In this document: one piece after another, positions 9,987 through 20,384 of the stretch
Numbering within the stretch: the stretch's first letter is position 1
Layout: every line of letters starts with the position of its first letter
NCBI RefSeq assembly: GCF_003591515.1
Contig: NZ_QZCG01000006.1
Coordinates: forward strand, 1-64,000
Length of the DNA stretch: 64,000 nt
Origin: Paracoccus onubensis
GTDB taxonomy: Bacteria > Pseudomonadota > Alphaproteobacteria > Rhodobacterales > Rhodobacteraceae
Direction of reading: 5' to 3'
Notes under the pieces: generated by a model
Database searches by the model: none
What the model was told of the DNA's origin: nothing
The model's input: the letters and a program-made list of their open reading frames with translations, nothing else
Position numbers and translations under genes: made by a program

Positions 9987-11499
9987 TGATCGGCTCGACA
10001 TCAAGCGAGCTGCAGAGTGATTTGAACCGAGCTTCGACGACCTCGCCCGATAATTGCCGCCCCGTCGCGGTCAGTTTCAGTTCAAGCCTGCCCTTCGCTG
10101 GCAGAAAGGTCAGTTCGCCGGCATCCGACGGATCGTCGATCGCGAACATTGCTCCGAATCGCATCGCCTTGCCCAATATCTCGGCGGTGCGGATTTCCTC
10201 CTTGGAGAGCAGATCGAAAAGCGGCGCCATCAGTGATTTCGATCGGCTGTTCTTGTAGCGATGCAAAAGTGCCAACCCCAGAAAAATCCGTTCCTGATGA
10301 CTGATCGCCGCCATATTTGCGCGGGTCACATTGTCGAAACAGGCTTCGGCGCGATAATCCGGGTGGGCGCGCCATGTCGTGTCGTGAAGCAGACATGCCG
10401 CGCGGATCAGCCGCTCTTGCTCGGGCGGAGCATCGGCGAAGATCGGCAACAGGAAATGATACAGTTTCTTCCCGAAACCCGGGATCCGCGCCATCTGCCG
10501 CTCGGTAAAGCGGGCAACCTCGATCAGCGGATCGCGCTTGCGTAGCTGATCGGACATCTGCTCGTAAAGAAGCCCTTCGCGGATGCCATAGCTGGAGACG
10601 GCAAGTTCCGCAGGCTTGAATGTCGCGACAAGTTCAGACAGCACTCTGGAGGCAAGCGGCACAAGTTCCATCCGCGAAGATGATATACCGACCCTCCCGC
10701 GCAACTGGTTCGGATCGTGTTCGGCGATCCAGTCAACGGTCTTCGCCACGGATTCCGGTGTCATCCGGTATTCATGCAGAACCGTCATCGGATAACCGGT
10801 CCGTTCCATGTCCAGCCGGGCGATGGCTCGCCACGAGCCGCCGACCAGATAGATCCGTTCGTGATCGGTGCCGATATGATCGGCCAGACCCTCCATGATC
10901 TTGCGGATATGTTTCTGCAGGCCGGTCTTGCCGCCCTCGACCTGCTGCAAACGGAATGGCCCCAGTTGCGAGGTCGTTCGCCGACCGACCTTGCCGCCCG
11001 ATACTTCGGCCAGTTCCATCGAGTTGCCGCCGATATCGCAGACCAGACCTTTTGCTTCAGGCCAGCCTAGCAACACGCCCTGAGCCGAAAGCCGCGCCTC
11101 TTCCTCGCCATCGATCACGATCAGTTTGAGCCCGGTTTCCCTGGCGACCCGCTTCTGGAATTCCAGCCCGTCCTCTGCCTCGCGGATGGCTGCCGTGGCC
11201 ACGCAGGTCAAAGGCTCAATATCCATGCCCTTGGCGAGAGCGGCAAACCGCCGCAAGGCAGCAAATCCCCGTTCGACCCCGGCGGGGTTCAGTCGGCCCG
11301 TCGAAACCATGTCCTGACCAAGTCCGGCCATGACTTTCTCATTGTAGAAATAGGCCGGGGAACGTGCCGCGCCGTCGAAAACGACCAGCCGGATCGAGTT
11401 CGAGCCCACATCGACGACCCCCACCCTGGACAAGGCGCGTTTCGGCAGCTTGCCAAAAGACTCTACCATCGGACCGGTCAAGCGTCGTTCGCGGTTCAT
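9976..11499 (-). CDS. ppx: Ppx/GppA family exopolyphosphatase
   Basis: A 507-aa Ppx/GppA phosphatase that hydrolyses inorganic polyphosphate and possibly pppGpp. The N-terminal ASKHA fold shows GVVDVGSNSIRLVVFDG (residues 27-43) and VCDIGGNSMELAEV, the two phosphate-binding loops of the family. The C-terminal part contains an HD-like helical region (LIRAACLLHDTTWRAHPDYRAE, interrupted by no gap). The start ATG at 11499 has an AGGGGGC ribosome-binding site; a second ATG lies ten codons downstream. It follows ppk on the same strand by 55 bases, a natural synthesis/degradation pair. GppA-type activity cannot be separated from Ppx by sequence alone. Confidence 0.9.
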   Translation of the reverse strand: MNRERRLTGPMVESFGKLPKRALSRVGVVDVGSNSIRLVVFDGAARSPAYFYNEKVMAGLGQDMVSTGRLNPAGVERGFAALRRFAALAKGMDIEPLTCVATAAIREAEDGLEFQKRVARETGLKLIVIDGEEEARLSAQGVLLGWPEAKGLVCDIGGNSMELAEVSGGKVGRRTTSQLGPFRLQQVEGGKTGLQKHIRKIMEGLADHIGTDHERIYLVGGSWRAIARLDMERTGYPMTVLHEYRMTPESVAKTVDWIAEHDPNQLRGRVGISSSRMELVPLASRVLSELVATFKPAELAVSSYGIREGLLYEQMSDQLRKRDPLIEVARFTERQMARIPGFGKKLYHFLLPIFADAPPEQERLIRAACLLHDTTWRAHPDYRAEACFDNVTRANMAAISHQERIFLGLALLHRYKNSRSKSLMAPLFDLLSKEEIRTAEILGKAMRFGAMFAIDDPSDAGELTFLPAKGRLELKLTATGRQLSGEVVEARFKSLCSSLDVEPIMKT

Positions 11500-11554
11500 C
11501 GCAAAGCCCCCTGCTTTCGCATCGTCACGTTAATGAACCGATCTTCCCTACGGG

Positions 11555-13720
11555 TCAATCGGCTGAATGGGTGAGCGCCGGAACGTCACGCGCGCCTGCG
11601 GTGCCTCGTCCCGACAGTGAGGGGTTTTCCATGAAAAACCGGTGACAGTTGAACAGATCGTCTCGTCCGTCCGGCAGATAACGGACGAATCGCCCATCGG
11701 GCTGCAGGATCCAGCTTTGCGCCTCATCCGCCATATTGGCGGCCATGATCTGACTGGTGATCTGGGCCTTTACCGTTTCATTGCGACACTCGACCAGCGT
11801 TTCGACGCGCCGCGACAGGTTCCGCACCATCCAGTCAGCCGAGGAAAAGAAGACCCGCGCTTTCTTCGATGGCAGCCCGTGGCCATTGCCGAAACAGACG
11901 ATCCGGGAGTGTTCGAGATAGCGTCCGATAATAGACTTCACCCGAATATTTTCCGATAACCCCTTGATCCCGGGACGTATCCCGCAAATTCCGCGAATAA
12001 CCAGACTGATCTTTACCCCGGCATTGCTTGCGGCATAAAGCGCCTCGATCACATCTGTCTCGATAATCGAATTCATCTTGGCCCAGATCGCCGCAGGACG
12101 CCCCAGCCGCGCATATTCCGCCTCTCTCGCGATCAGGGCCAGCAGGTTCTCCTTGAGATCGATCGGAGAGATTGACAGATTCTCCAACCCTTCCGGCTGA
12201 ACATAGCCGGACAGATAGTTGAAGACCTTGGTGGCATCGCGCCCAAGCGCCGCGTCACAGGTGAACAACGACAGGTCGGTATAGATCCGCGCGGTGATCG
12301 GATGATAATTGCCGGTGCCGTAATGGGTATAGGTCACCAATGTATCGCCCTCGCGCCGGACCACGGTACTGATCTTGGCATGGGTCTTGTACTGCACGAA
12401 ACCATAGACGACATGCGCCCCTGCCCGCTCCAGGCGCCGCGACTGCCGGATATTCGCGGCCTCGTCGAACCGCGCCTTGAGTTCGACAAGCGCCGTCACC
12501 GATTTTCCTGCTTCGGCAGCCTCGCACAGGGCTTCGACAATCGGGCTGTCGCGGCTGGTTCGGTAAAGCGTCTGCTTGATCGCCAGCACATTCGGATCCC
12601 GCGCGGCCTGCTGAAGAAAGCGCACGACCATGTCGAATGTTTCATAGGGATGATGCAGCAGCATGTCTTTCTGCCGGATCGCCGCGAACATATCGCCGTG
12701 ATGGTCCCGCACCCGCTCGGGAACCCGCGGGTTGAAACTGGGCCATAGCAGATCACGGCGGCTGTCCAGTACAAGCTGACCCAGATCAGCCATGCCCAGC
12801 AGCCCTGCGACCTCGACCACCTCGTCGGAATCGACCTCGAGTTCCTCCATGATCAGCCGGCGAAGCCGGTCAGGCGCGCCTCTGGTGATCTTCAGCCGGA
12901 TCACGCTTCCCCTGCGGCGTCGTTTCAGTGCCGTTTCGAATTCACGGACAAGATCCTCGGCCTCTTCCTCGACCTCCAGATCGCTGTCGCGCAATACCCG
13001 GAACGCGCAATGCCCGGTATCGCGATAGCCAGGGAACAGGCTGGACAGATGCATCAGCAGCAAATCCTCCAGGCGCAGGAAGCGCTGCCCGCCCGGAAGC
13101 GGGATGAAGCGCTGCAATTGCGCCGGAATCGGCAGCAGGGCCTGCATCTGCAGCCCACCGGTTTCCCGAGCCAGCTCCAGCGCTAGCGAAAATCCGGCAT
13201 TCGGAATGAACGGAAACGGATGGGCCGGATCGATGGCCAGCGGAGACAGGACCGGCAGCACATTGTCTTCGAAATGCTTTCGCAGGAATTCCTCTTCCGC
13301 GCGCGTGATATTGCTGCGCGACAGGATCATGATCCCCTGTTCTTCCATCTCGCGGCGCAGACGGTTCCAGACCCCCTGCTGCGCACTCATCAGACGCCGC
13401 GCATCGGCATCTATCAGGCTGAGCTGTTCGGCGGCGGTCAGCCCATCATCCGAAGGGGACGTGTTCCCTTCGCGAACCAGTTCCCGCAGACCCGCCACGC
13501 GAACGGTATAGAACTCGTCCAGATTGGCGGCACTGATCGAGACGAAGCGCAGCCGTTCGAGCAAGGGCACCCGCGCATTCCGGGCCTCGTCCAGTACCCG
13601 CCAGTTGAAGCTGAGCCAGCTTAGCTCGCGGTTGAAGAATCGTGCCGGACCTTCGGGCAGGCCTGAAGGCAGCTCCTTGGCCTCGGGAAACGGGTTTCTA
13701 AGAAAATTTGCCTGAGTCAT
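11555..13720 (-). CDS. ppk1: polyphosphate kinase 1
   Basis: A 721-aa PPK1, which reversibly polymerises the terminal phosphate of ATP into polyphosphate. The N-terminal domain starts with [17 protein letters not shown] (residues 28-44), followed by the head domain and two phospholipase-D-like catalytic domains. The autophosphorylated histidine corresponds to H447 in YKTHAK, and the second catalytic His to H466 in [10 protein letters not shown]. Their 19-residue spacing equals that of E. coli H435/H454. It is followed by ppx and preceded by hdaA on the same strand, the usual Rhodobacteraceae order. Length is normal and no lesions are seen. Confidence 0.96.
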   Translation of the reverse strand: MTQANFLRNPFPEAKELPSGLPEGPARFFNRELSWLSFNWRVLDEARNARVPLLERLRFVSISAANLDEFYTVRVAGLRELVREGNTSPSDDGLTAAEQLSLIDADARRLMSAQQGVWNRLRREMEEQGIMILSRSNITRAEEEFLRKHFEDNVLPVLSPLAIDPAHPFPFIPNAGFSLALELARETGGLQMQALLPIPAQLQRFIPLPGGQRFLRLEDLLLMHLSSLFPGYRDTGHCAFRVLRDSDLEVEEEAEDLVREFETALKRRRRGSVIRLKITRGAPDRLRRLIMEELEVDSDEVVEVAGLLGMADLGQLVLDSRRDLLWPSFNPRVPERVRDHHGDMFAAIRQKDMLLHHPYETFDMVVRFLQQAARDPNVLAIKQTLYRTSRDSPIVEALCEAAEAGKSVTALVELKARFDEAANIRQSRRLERAGAHVVYGFVQYKTHAKISTVVRREGDTLVTYTHYGTGNYHPITARIYTDLSLFTCDAALGRDATKVFNYLSGYVQPEGLENLSISPIDLKENLLALIAREAEYARLGRPAAIWAKMNSIIETDVIEALYAASNAGVKISLVIRGICGIRPGIKGLSENIRVKSIIGRYLEHSRIVCFGNGHGLPSKKARVFFSSADWMVRNLSRRVETLVECRNETVKAQITSQIMAANMADEAQSWILQPDGRFVRYLPDGRDDLFNCHRFFMENPSLSGRGTAGARDVPALTHSAD

Positions 13721-13762
13721 GGGTTCCGGAACGGGAGTCGAGGGGATGAAATCGAGGCGGCA

Positions 13763-14452
13763 TCATGCGTCAGCGACGGTCAGCTTGTCCAGCAGATCCG
13801 CGGCGATCTTGCGGGTCACAGGTCCCTTGCGCGCAAGCGCCATCCGATCCATCCCGGACACCAGCCGCCGCGCCAGCCCCATATCCCGATCCATGCGCAA
13901 TACCAGCCAGTCGATCAGTCCGGCGGATACCGCCAATTGCCGGTCGGCGAACAGCTTGACCAGAACGGCGGCCAGCAATGCCTCATCCGGCGGACCGAGT
14001 CTGACCTGCGCAACCGCATCCATGCGAGAGCGCAGATCGGGCAGCACCAGCCCCCAGTCCCGCGGAGCGCTTCGCGCGGTCATCAGTAACAGGCAATCTC
14101 GCGCTCCGCAGAGATTCCACAGATGAAACAGCGCCTGTTCGGCCCCTGCCGCATAGCCGGAATGATCCGCATCCTCGACCACCAGCGCACCGCCTTCGGC
14201 CACCAGACGATCGGTGCTTTCGGGGTTCAACACGGCCGCAGATACCTTGCGCGCACCATTCTCGGCCGCCCAAAAGGCCACCATATGCGATTTACCCGAG
14301 CCCTCCGGCCCGATCAGCAGCATACGCCCCTGTGGCCAGTCCCGCGGGGCATCCAATGCTGAAAGCGCAGTCTCATTTGCTGCCGACGGCAGAAAATCTG
14401 CCCGGGAAAATGCCGGCGGCGTGGTCAGATCCAAAGTCAATTGCCGGGGCAA
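13763..14452 (-). CDS. hdaA: DnaA-related replication regulator HdaA
   Basis: A 229-aa protein consisting only of the AAA+ part of DnaA. The N-terminal QLTLDL motif resembles the clamp-binding peptide of Hda proteins. Walker A is GPEGSGKS (48-55), Walker B ALVVEDAD (about 89-96), then a sensor/arginine-finger region (LPDLRSRMDAVAQVRL). It lacks the C-terminal DnaA DNA-binding domain. By family, it stimulates ATP hydrolysis by DnaA after replisome loading (RIDA). The start is a TTG at 14452, chosen because QLTLDL sits right after the start in homologues. The stop of the upstream permease is only six bases away. Confidence 0.88.
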   Translation of the reverse strand: MPRQLTLDLTTPPAFSRADFLPSAANETALSALDAPRDWPQGRMLLIGPEGSGKSHMVAFWAAENGARKVSAAVLNPESTDRLVAEGGALVVEDADHSGYAAGAEQALFHLWNLCGARDCLLLMTARSAPRDWGLVLPDLRSRMDAVAQVRLGPPDEALLAAVLVKLFADRQLAVSAGLIDWLVLRMDRDMGLARRLVSGMDRMALARKGPVTRKIAADLLDKLTVADA

Positions 14453-14458
14453 ATCCTG

Positions 14459-15655
14459 TCAGCCTTTTTCCGTCTTGTCGTCCTGATGCTCCAGGATTGC
14501 GATCTCTTCCGCTTCTTCGCGCAGATAAGCCGCATGCAATTCGGCCTTCAGCGAACCACGGGGCGCAAGCTCCACACGCAAAGGCAATTCCGGCTCGGGT
14601 GGCGCCGCCTGCCCGGTGTAAAGCGGGCTTTCAAGATATCGCTCGGTCAGGAACCTCGCCAGCACGCCCACCGCCGCCGCCAGCGGGACCGCCAATACCA
14701 GCCCGACAAACCCAAACAGCGCGCCAAAGACTGACAGGGCCAGCAACAGCCAGACCGGATGCAGGCCGACATGGCCGCCGACGATCTTGGGCTGCAGATA
14801 ATTACCCTCGACAATCTGGCCGATGGCAAAGATCACCACGACCGCGCCAATCCACAGCGGCTCGCCCCAGAAATTGAACAGCGCCACACCGATGGCCGTC
14901 GCTCCACCCACCAGAACGCCGACATAGGGAACGAAAGACAGCACCGCGGCCATGATACCGATAAAGAATCCGAAAGGCAGTCCCACAAGAGCAAGCGCAA
15001 TGGAATACCATGTCCCAAGGATCAGGATCACCAGCCCTTGTCCGCGCAGAAATCCCGACAGGGCGTCGTCGATCTCGCCCGCCAATCGCCGGATCGAGGG
15101 CGCATGCTCGCGCGGCAGCAAACCGTCAATCCGCGTGACCATCCTGTCCCAGTCCAGCAGCAGATAGAATGTCACCACCGGCACGATCACAAGCAGCGCC
15201 AGCACCCCGAAGACACCGCGAACCGAGCCAAGCAGCGTGCCCGCGACCTTGCCCAGTTGCTCACCCATGCTCTTGCCCAGATCGCTGATCGCCGAACCGA
15301 TCGTGCCGCCCTCGGGCACCAGTTCGGGAAAATGCGCCGAGACGAAGGCCCGCGCCTGATCCAGCATCTGGGGTGCGGTTTCGATCAGCGAGGCAGCCTG
15401 ACGCAGCAAAACCGGCACGATCAGCAGGAACACCGCGGCAAGAAGCAGCACCGCACCCGCCGTGATGACCACCACGGACATGGTTCGCGACAGCCCGATC
15501 CGCTGCAGCCTGTCTGCGATCGGGTCCAGCATATAGGCGATGCCCGCACCCAGAAGGAACGGCAGGATCGCCTGTCCCAGCAGCCACATGGCAAGAAATA
15601 GCGCCAAAGCAGCCACGCCCCACCAGATCGCCTGTTTCCGTACCGGCACGCTCAT
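14459..15655 (-). CDS. AI-2E family (PerM-like) membrane transporter
   Basis: A 398-aa integral membrane protein with about eight predicted helices. These include a pair near the N-terminus (residues 8-45), one around 57-85, a long amphipathic extramembrane section (90-140), and a cluster from 145 to 345. It contains the family element GNYLQPKIVGGHVGLHPVWLLLALS, split here only for description, near residue 285. Family members export varied substrates; autoinducer-2 transport was shown for only a few, so no substrate is claimed. A hydrophilic acidic tail follows the last helix. It is the first gene of the run perM-hdaA-ppk-ppx and divergent from proS. Confidence 0.87.
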   Translation of the reverse strand: MSVPVRKQAIWWGVAALALFLAMWLLGQAILPFLLGAGIAYMLDPIADRLQRIGLSRTMSVVVITAGAVLLLAAVFLLIVPVLLRQAASLIETAPQMLDQARAFVSAHFPELVPEGGTIGSAISDLGKSMGEQLGKVAGTLLGSVRGVFGVLALLVIVPVVTFYLLLDWDRMVTRIDGLLPREHAPSIRRLAGEIDDALSGFLRGQGLVILILGTWYSIALALVGLPFGFFIGIMAAVLSFVPYVGVLVGGATAIGVALFNFWGEPLWIGAVVVIFAIGQIVEGNYLQPKIVGGHVGLHPVWLLLALSVFGALFGFVGLVLAVPLAAAVGVLARFLTERYLESPLYTGQAAPPEPELPLRVELAPRGSLKAELHAAYLREEAEEIAILEHQDDKTEKG

Positions 15656-15803
15656 TGCGTCTCTCCGCCTGATTTGTCCGGGATGAATGTGGAGGGCTTG
15701 GCGGGCGGTTGCAAGGTCGACCCGAGTTGCTTATGCACATCTCCTTGGCAAGCCCCGGACGATCCGCTAACCCTCGCGGAACCGATTACAGAGGATCCCG
15801 CCC

Positions 15804-17153
15804 ATGCGTCTGAGCCGTTATTTTCTTCCCGTTCTGAAAGAAGACCCCAAAGAGGCCCAGATCGTCAGTCACCGCCTGATGCTGCGCGCCGGGATGATCC
15901 GCCAGCAGGCGGCGGGAATTTATTCATGGCTTCCGCTTGGATACAAGGTTCTGCGCCGGATCGAACAGATCGTGCACGAGGAACAGCAGCGCGTCGGGCA
16001 TATCCCGCTTCTGATGCCCACGCTTCAATCCGCCGATCTGTGGCGCGAAAGCGGCCGCTATGACGATTACGGCGAAGAGATGTTGCGGATTCGCGACCGT
16101 CACAAGCGCGATCTTCTTTACGGTCCCACCAATGAGGAGATGATCACCGATATTTTCCGCAGCCATGTCGGCAGCTACAAGGATCTGCCGCTGACCCTTT
16201 ATCATATCCAGTGGAAATTCCGTGACGAAATCCGCCCCCGTTTCGGCGTGATGCGCGGCCGCGAATTCCTGATGAAGGACGGCTATAATTTCGACCTGAC
16301 CAAGGAAGACGCGCTGCACGCCTATAACCGTCATCTGGTGAGCTATTTGCGCACCTATGAACGGATGGGCCTTCAGGCGATCCCGATGCGGGCGGATGGC
16401 GGACCCATCGGCGGAGACCATACGCACGAATTTCTGGTGCTGGCCGAGACGGGCGAATCCGAGGTCTATTACGACAGCGAGATCACCGATCTGAAATTCG
16501 GGAACCGGCGGATCGACCATGACAGCCATGCCGAATGCCAGGCGGTCATGGAAGAATTCACCAGCCGCTACGCCCGCACCGACGAAACCCATGACGAGAC
16601 CCTGTTCCAGCAGCTTCCCGAAGACCGCCGCCGCGTGGCGCGCGGGATCGAGGTCGGGCAGATCTTCTATTTCGGCACCAAATATTCCGAACCGATGGGC
16701 GCCACCGTGGTCGCGCCCGATGGCAGCCGCGTGCCGGTTCACATGGGCAGCCACGGTATCGGCGTCAGCCGCCTTCTCGGCGCGATCATCGAGGCCAGCC
16801 ATGACGAGCGCGGGATCATCTGGCCCGAAGGCGTGACGCCATTCCATGTCGGAATCGTCAATCTGAAACAGGGCGACAATTCCACCGACAGCGCCTGCGA
16901 AGCGCTTTATGCCGAACTTCGCGCACAGGGGCTTGATCCGCTTTATGATGACCGGGACGAACGGGCGGGCGCGAAATTCGCCACAATGGACCTGATCGGA
17001 CTGCCCTGGCGGATCACTGTGGGGCCGCGAGGACTGGCGAATAACAAGGTCGAACTGACCAACCGCCGCAGCGGCGAAACCGAAGAACTGCCGCCCAATG
17101 ACGCCGTCGCGCGGATTGCTGCGATTTATGAGCCCGTGTTGAACGCAGGCTGA
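15804..17153 (+). CDS. proS: proline--tRNA ligase
   Basis: A 449-aa class II prolyl-tRNA synthetase. It charges tRNA-Pro in the cytoplasm. Motif 1 surrounds [17 protein letters not shown], motif 2 contains [17 protein letters not shown], and motif 3 is [15 protein letters not shown] (about residue 312), followed by the C-terminal anticodon-binding domain (from about 345). The large editing (INS) domain of the 570-aa bacterial enzyme is absent. This is the known short alphaproteobacterial form, not a truncation. The upstream 148 bases, shared with the AI-2E transporter gene, show no obvious regulatory element. Confidence 0.97.
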   Translation: MRLSRYFLPVLKEDPKEAQIVSHRLMLRAGMIRQQAAGIYSWLPLGYKVLRRIEQIVHEEQQRVGHIPLLMPTLQSADLWRESGRYDDYGEEMLRIRDRHKRDLLYGPTNEEMITDIFRSHVGSYKDLPLTLYHIQWKFRDEIRPRFGVMRGREFLMKDGYNFDLTKEDALHAYNRHLVSYLRTYERMGLQAIPMRADGGPIGGDHTHEFLVLAETGESEVYYDSEITDLKFGNRRIDHDSHAECQAVMEEFTSRYARTDETHDETLFQQLPEDRRRVARGIEVGQIFYFGTKYSEPMGATVVAPDGSRVPVHMGSHGIGVSRLLGAIIEASHDERGIIWPEGVTPFHVGIVNLKQGDNSTDSACEALYAELRAQGLDPLYDDRDERAGAKFATMDLIGLPWRITVGPRGLANNKVELTNRRSGETEELPPNDAVARIAAIYEPVLNAG

Positions 17154-17168
17154 CGGCGGGAAAAGGCC

Positions 17169-18176
17169 GTGACAATGCCGGATTCGGGTCTTTCCGTTCC
17201 TGTCAGGAAACGCCTTGCGCTGGCGGTTATCGCAGCCCTGCTTTATGGTCTGATCCTTTATCTGATGATCTGGGTCGGAATGGGTATCGATGAAATGATC
17301 CTGCCCGTCATCAGCGGGCTGATCCTGATGCCCATGGCCATCGCCAGCATCGCCAAGATCCTTGCCGATCCGCGAGGCGCAGAGCCAATCGGCGGTCACA
17401 TTCTGGTCGGTCTGGGCATCATCATGGTGCTGGTGATCATCAGCATGGCATTCTTTGGGGAAGGCGGCATCTGCGCAGTGATGGCAGCGCCGTTCCTTGC
17501 CGCCGGATCCGTGCTCGGCACGATACTGACTCATAACCTTCTGCGCTGGTACAATGCGCGCAAAACCACGGTTTTCATGATCGCGCTGCCTTTGCTGGTC
17601 CTGCCGCTTGAACCTCACCTGAGCCATGCCGATCATTACGGCTCGGTCACAAGCGTGGTCGAGATAGAGGCCCCGCCCGCCACGGTATGGCGGCACACGG
17701 TCGAGATCCCCGGAATTGCCCGCGATGAACTGCCATTCAGCATCAGCCATGACATCATCGGCGTTCCGCGCCCGGAAAATGCGGCGCTTGAAGGTTCAGG
17801 CCCCGGCGCTGTGCGGCATCTCCGCTGGAGCGAGGGCGTGCGTTTTCAAGAAATCGTGACCGCATGGGAGCAGGATCGCTATCTGGCATGGGATTTCCGT
17901 TTCGATCAGGACGCCATTCCCGCCTCGGTCGAGGGGCATATCGACATCGACAGCCCCTATCTCGGGATTTCGAACGGCAATTACACGCTGGAACCGCTTC
18001 CCGGCGGGCGCACCCGGCTGACCCTGACGACGGAATACAGGATCGCCACCCCGATCAACGCCTATTGCGACTGGTGGGGACAGGTTTTCCTTGGCGATTT
18101 CCACAGCGCCGTTCTGCAGGTTATCAAGCACCGCTCCGAAACCGACGCCGCGCAGGACAGCGGCAGGCCGATATGA
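17169..18176 (+). CDS. membrane-anchored SRPBCC-family protein
   Basis: A 335-aa protein in two halves. Residues 10-155 contain about five hydrophobic helices. Residues 160-325 are soluble and resemble the SRPBCC/polyketide-cyclase fold, with VTSVVEIEAPPATVWRHT as the typical first strand-helix unit and VTAWEQDRYLAWDF as a central strand pair. Such folds bind hydrophobic ligands; no catalytic residues can be pointed out. It starts at a GTG at 17169, with an ATG two codons later as alternative, 15 bases after proS, so it is probably co-transcribed with it. The role is unknown. Confidence 0.75.
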   Translation: MTMPDSGLSVPVRKRLALAVIAALLYGLILYLMIWVGMGIDEMILPVISGLILMPMAIASIAKILADPRGAEPIGGHILVGLGIIMVLVIISMAFFGEGGICAVMAAPFLAAGSVLGTILTHNLLRWYNARKTTVFMIALPLLVLPLEPHLSHADHYGSVTSVVEIEAPPATVWRHTVEIPGIARDELPFSISHDIIGVPRPENAALEGSGPGAVRHLRWSEGVRFQEIVTAWEQDRYLAWDFRFDQDAIPASVEGHIDIDSPYLGISNGNYTLEPLPGGRTRLTLTTEYRIATPINAYCDWWGQVFLGDFHSAVLQVIKHRSETDAAQDSGRPI

Positions 18177-18299
18177 GGAATCGGCGGTCGAATCATACGG
18201 TATCCGGACCTCAGCCGGGCTGGGAATAGCCACTTTCCTTTTATTCGCGGGCCTTCTAACCTGCTCTTCAGGGCAATGTTCCAACCGGGAGACTTAACT

Positions 18300-19484
18300 A
18301 TGAAAAAACTTCTTATCGCGACTGCCGTGACCGCCCTTTCAGCGGGTATGGTCAGTGCCGAGGAAATCAAGCTGGGGACTTCGCTGGGCTTCACCGGACC
18401 GCTGGAATCCATGGCTCCGGACATGCAGAAAGGTGCCGAACTGGCCGTTAAGGAAATCAGTGATTCCGGCAAGTTTCTGGACGGTTCGACCGTATCTCTC
18501 GTTCAGGGCGATTCGACCTGCGCCGATGCCGCCGCCGCAACCGCCACGGTCGAGCGTCTGATTACCGCAGAAGGCGTAAAAGGGATCATCGGCGGAATGT
18601 GTTCCGGCGAAGCGATTGCCTCGCTTGAAAATGTCGCCGTGCCTAATGGCATCGTGATGATCTCTCCTTCGGCAACCTCTCCCGCGCTTTCCACGATCGA
18701 GGATAATGGCCTGTTCTTCCGCACGTCGCCGTCGGATGCCCGGCAGGGCGAGGTGATGGCCGATATCATCATGGAGAAGGGCATCGAGAACGTCGCCGTA
18801 ACCTATACCAATAACGATTACGGCAAAGGTCTGGCGGAAAGCTTCGAGGCCGCTTTCACGGAAAAAGGCGGCACGATCACCACCAATTCCGCGCATGAGG
18901 ATGGCAAGGCCGATTACTCGGCCGAGGTCGCCGCATTGTCCGCCGCCGGTGGTGATGCGCTGGTCGTGGCGGGTTATGTCGATCAGGGCGGTTCGGGCGT
19001 GGTGCGTGCCGCGTTGGATACCGGCGCGTTCGATACATTCGTGTTCCCGGACGGCATGGTCGGTCAGGCGCTGGTCGATAATTTCGGCGAAGAAATCGAA
19101 GGCAGCTTCGGACAGAACCCTGCCGCCGAGGGCGAAGGTCGCGATATCTATGTCAAAATGGCCGAAGAGGCCGGATATGATGGCACCGGCGCCTTCTCGG
19201 CTGAATCCTATGACGCCGCAGCGCTGATTCTGCTGGGCATGGCAGCGGCAGGCTCCAGCGATCCGGCGGAATACAAGGAAAAGATCATGGATATCGCCAA
19301 TGAGCCGGGCGAAAAGATCCTCCCCGGAGAATTGGGCAAGGCGCTCGACATCTTGAGCGAAGGCGGTGATATCGATTATGTCGGCGCGACTTCGGTCGAA
19401 TTCGTCGAGCCGGGCGAATCCGCCGGCATCTATCGCGAAGTTTCCTTTACCGGCGGCGAAATGGAAGTGGTTGGCTACCGCTAA
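18300..19484 (+). CDS. ABC transporter substrate-binding protein, branched-chain amino acid type
   Basis: A 394-aa periplasmic binding protein of the type-I fold (LivJ/LivK-like). The signal peptide is MKKLLIATAVTALSAGMVSA, with cleavage before EEIKLG. The two lobes show the normal order: IKLGTSLGFTGPLE at the start, then MISPSATSPALS, a hinge, and the second lobe from about residue 155. The ATG at 18300 follows GGGAG. It heads a complete five-gene importer. Substrate specificity cannot be read from the sequence: leucine-type amino acids, amides or related small molecules are all possible. A hairpin after the stop probably lets it be expressed above the rest. Confidence 0.9.
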   Translation: MKKLLIATAVTALSAGMVSAEEIKLGTSLGFTGPLESMAPDMQKGAELAVKEISDSGKFLDGSTVSLVQGDSTCADAAAATATVERLITAEGVKGIIGGMCSGEAIASLENVAVPNGIVMISPSATSPALSTIEDNGLFFRTSPSDARQGEVMADIIMEKGIENVAVTYTNNDYGKGLAESFEAAFTEKGGTITTNSAHEDGKADYSAEVAALSAAGGDALVVAGYVDQGGSGVVRAALDTGAFDTFVFPDGMVGQALVDNFGEEIEGSFGQNPAAEGEGRDIYVKMAEEAGYDGTGAFSAESYDAAALILLGMAAAGSSDPAEYKEKIMDIANEPGEKILPGELGKALDILSEGGDIDYVGATSVEFVEPGESAGIYREVSFTGGEMEVVGYR

Positions 19485-19497
19485 GACATATCGACGC

Positions 19498-19532
19498 GAT
19501 CGGCCCGACGCCCTCCATGCGCCGGGCCGATC
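19498..19532 (+). promoter_or_regulatory. intercistronic stem-loop after the binding-protein gene
   Basis: GATCGGCCCG (19498-19507) and CGGGCCGATC (19523-19532) form a perfect 10-bp stem with a 15-base loop, starting 14 bases after the binding-protein stop. No T-run follows. In binding-protein-dependent transport operons such hairpins typically stabilise the upstream mRNA or attenuate read-through, giving more binding protein than membrane components. Confidence 0.65.
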
Positions 19533-19598
19533 AACATTCCAACAACCGCTTATGGCGGAAACTTCACCGTTCAATGTGAAGACGACAGGGAAATATAT

Positions 19599-20384
19599 AT
19601 GATCAGGGTCGAAGACCTGCACCGTCATTTTGGCGGGTTTCGCGCTGTAGACGGTGCCAGCCTGTCCATCGAGACAGGTTCGATAACCGGGCTGATCGGC
19701 CCGAATGGCGCGGGAAAATCTACGCTTTTCAATGTGGTTGCAGGCGTCCTTCCTCCGACTTCGGGGCGCGTCTTCATGGATGATGAGGAGATCACCGGCC
19801 TGCCCCCACATGAATTGTTTCATCGCGGATTGCTGCGCACCTTCCAGCTTGCCCATGAATTCGCGTCGATGACCGTGCGCGAAAATCTGATGATGGTCCC
19901 CGGCCAGCAAACCGGAGAAACCATCTGGAGCACATGGCTCCGGCGCGGCCAGATCGAGCGGGAGGAACTGGAACTGCGCAAAAAGGCGGATGAGGTCCTG
20001 GAATTCCTGACGATCCGGCATCTGGCGCATGAAAGGGCCGGCAACCTGTCCGGCGGGCAGAAAAAACTGCTGGAACTTGGCCGGACGATGATGGTCGATG
20101 CCAAGGTCGTCTTTCTCGATGAGGTCGGCGCAGGCGTCAACCGGACGCTCCTTGGCACAATCGGAGATGCGATCGTCCGGCTGAACAAGGAACGGGGCTA
20201 TACGTTTTGCGTGATCGAGCATGATATGGATTTCATCGCCAAGCTATGCGATCCGGTCATCGTCATGGCGGAAGGCAAGGTCCTCGCCACCGGCGCATCG
20301 GATGAAATCATGCAGAACGAAGCGGTAATCGAGGCTTATCTGGGAACTGGCCTCAAGAACCAGGTCAAGGCAGGGACAGGATGA
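19599..20384 (+). CDS. ABC transporter ATP-binding protein, LivG type
   Basis: A 261-aa ATPase, cytoplasmic subunit of the importer. Walker A is GPNGAGKST (34-42), the ABC signature LSGGQ (150-154), Walker B VVFLDE (170-175) and the switch His in CVIEHDMDF. The C-terminal extension after residue 235 is typical of LivG rather than LivF. After Walker B the usual DEP is DEV (DEVGAGVN). The pro-loop proline is missing, but the catalytic Glu is present. It lies 114 bases after the binding-protein gene. Confidence 0.9.
   Translation: MIRVEDLHRHFGGFRAVDGASLSIETGSITGLIGPNGAGKSTLFNVVAGVLPPTSGRVFMDDEEITGLPPHELFHRGLLRTFQLAHEFASMTVRENLMMVPGQQTGETIWSTWLRRGQIEREELELRKKADEVLEFLTIRHLAHERAGNLSGGQKKLLELGRTMMVDAKVVFLDEVGAGVNRTLLGTIGDAIVRLNKERGYTFCVIEHDMDFIAKLCDPVIVMAEGKVLATGASDEIMQNEAVIEAYLGTGLKNQVKAGTG

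Noticed and set aside
15924..17750. 608-codon minus-strand frame opposite proS and the SRPBCC gene
   Set aside because: Opposite two well-supported genes; composition is typical of an antisense shadow.
18339..20222. 627-codon minus-strand frame opposite the binding-protein and LivG-type genes
   Set aside because: It crosses the intercistronic hairpin and the reverse strand of two confident genes, with no domain.
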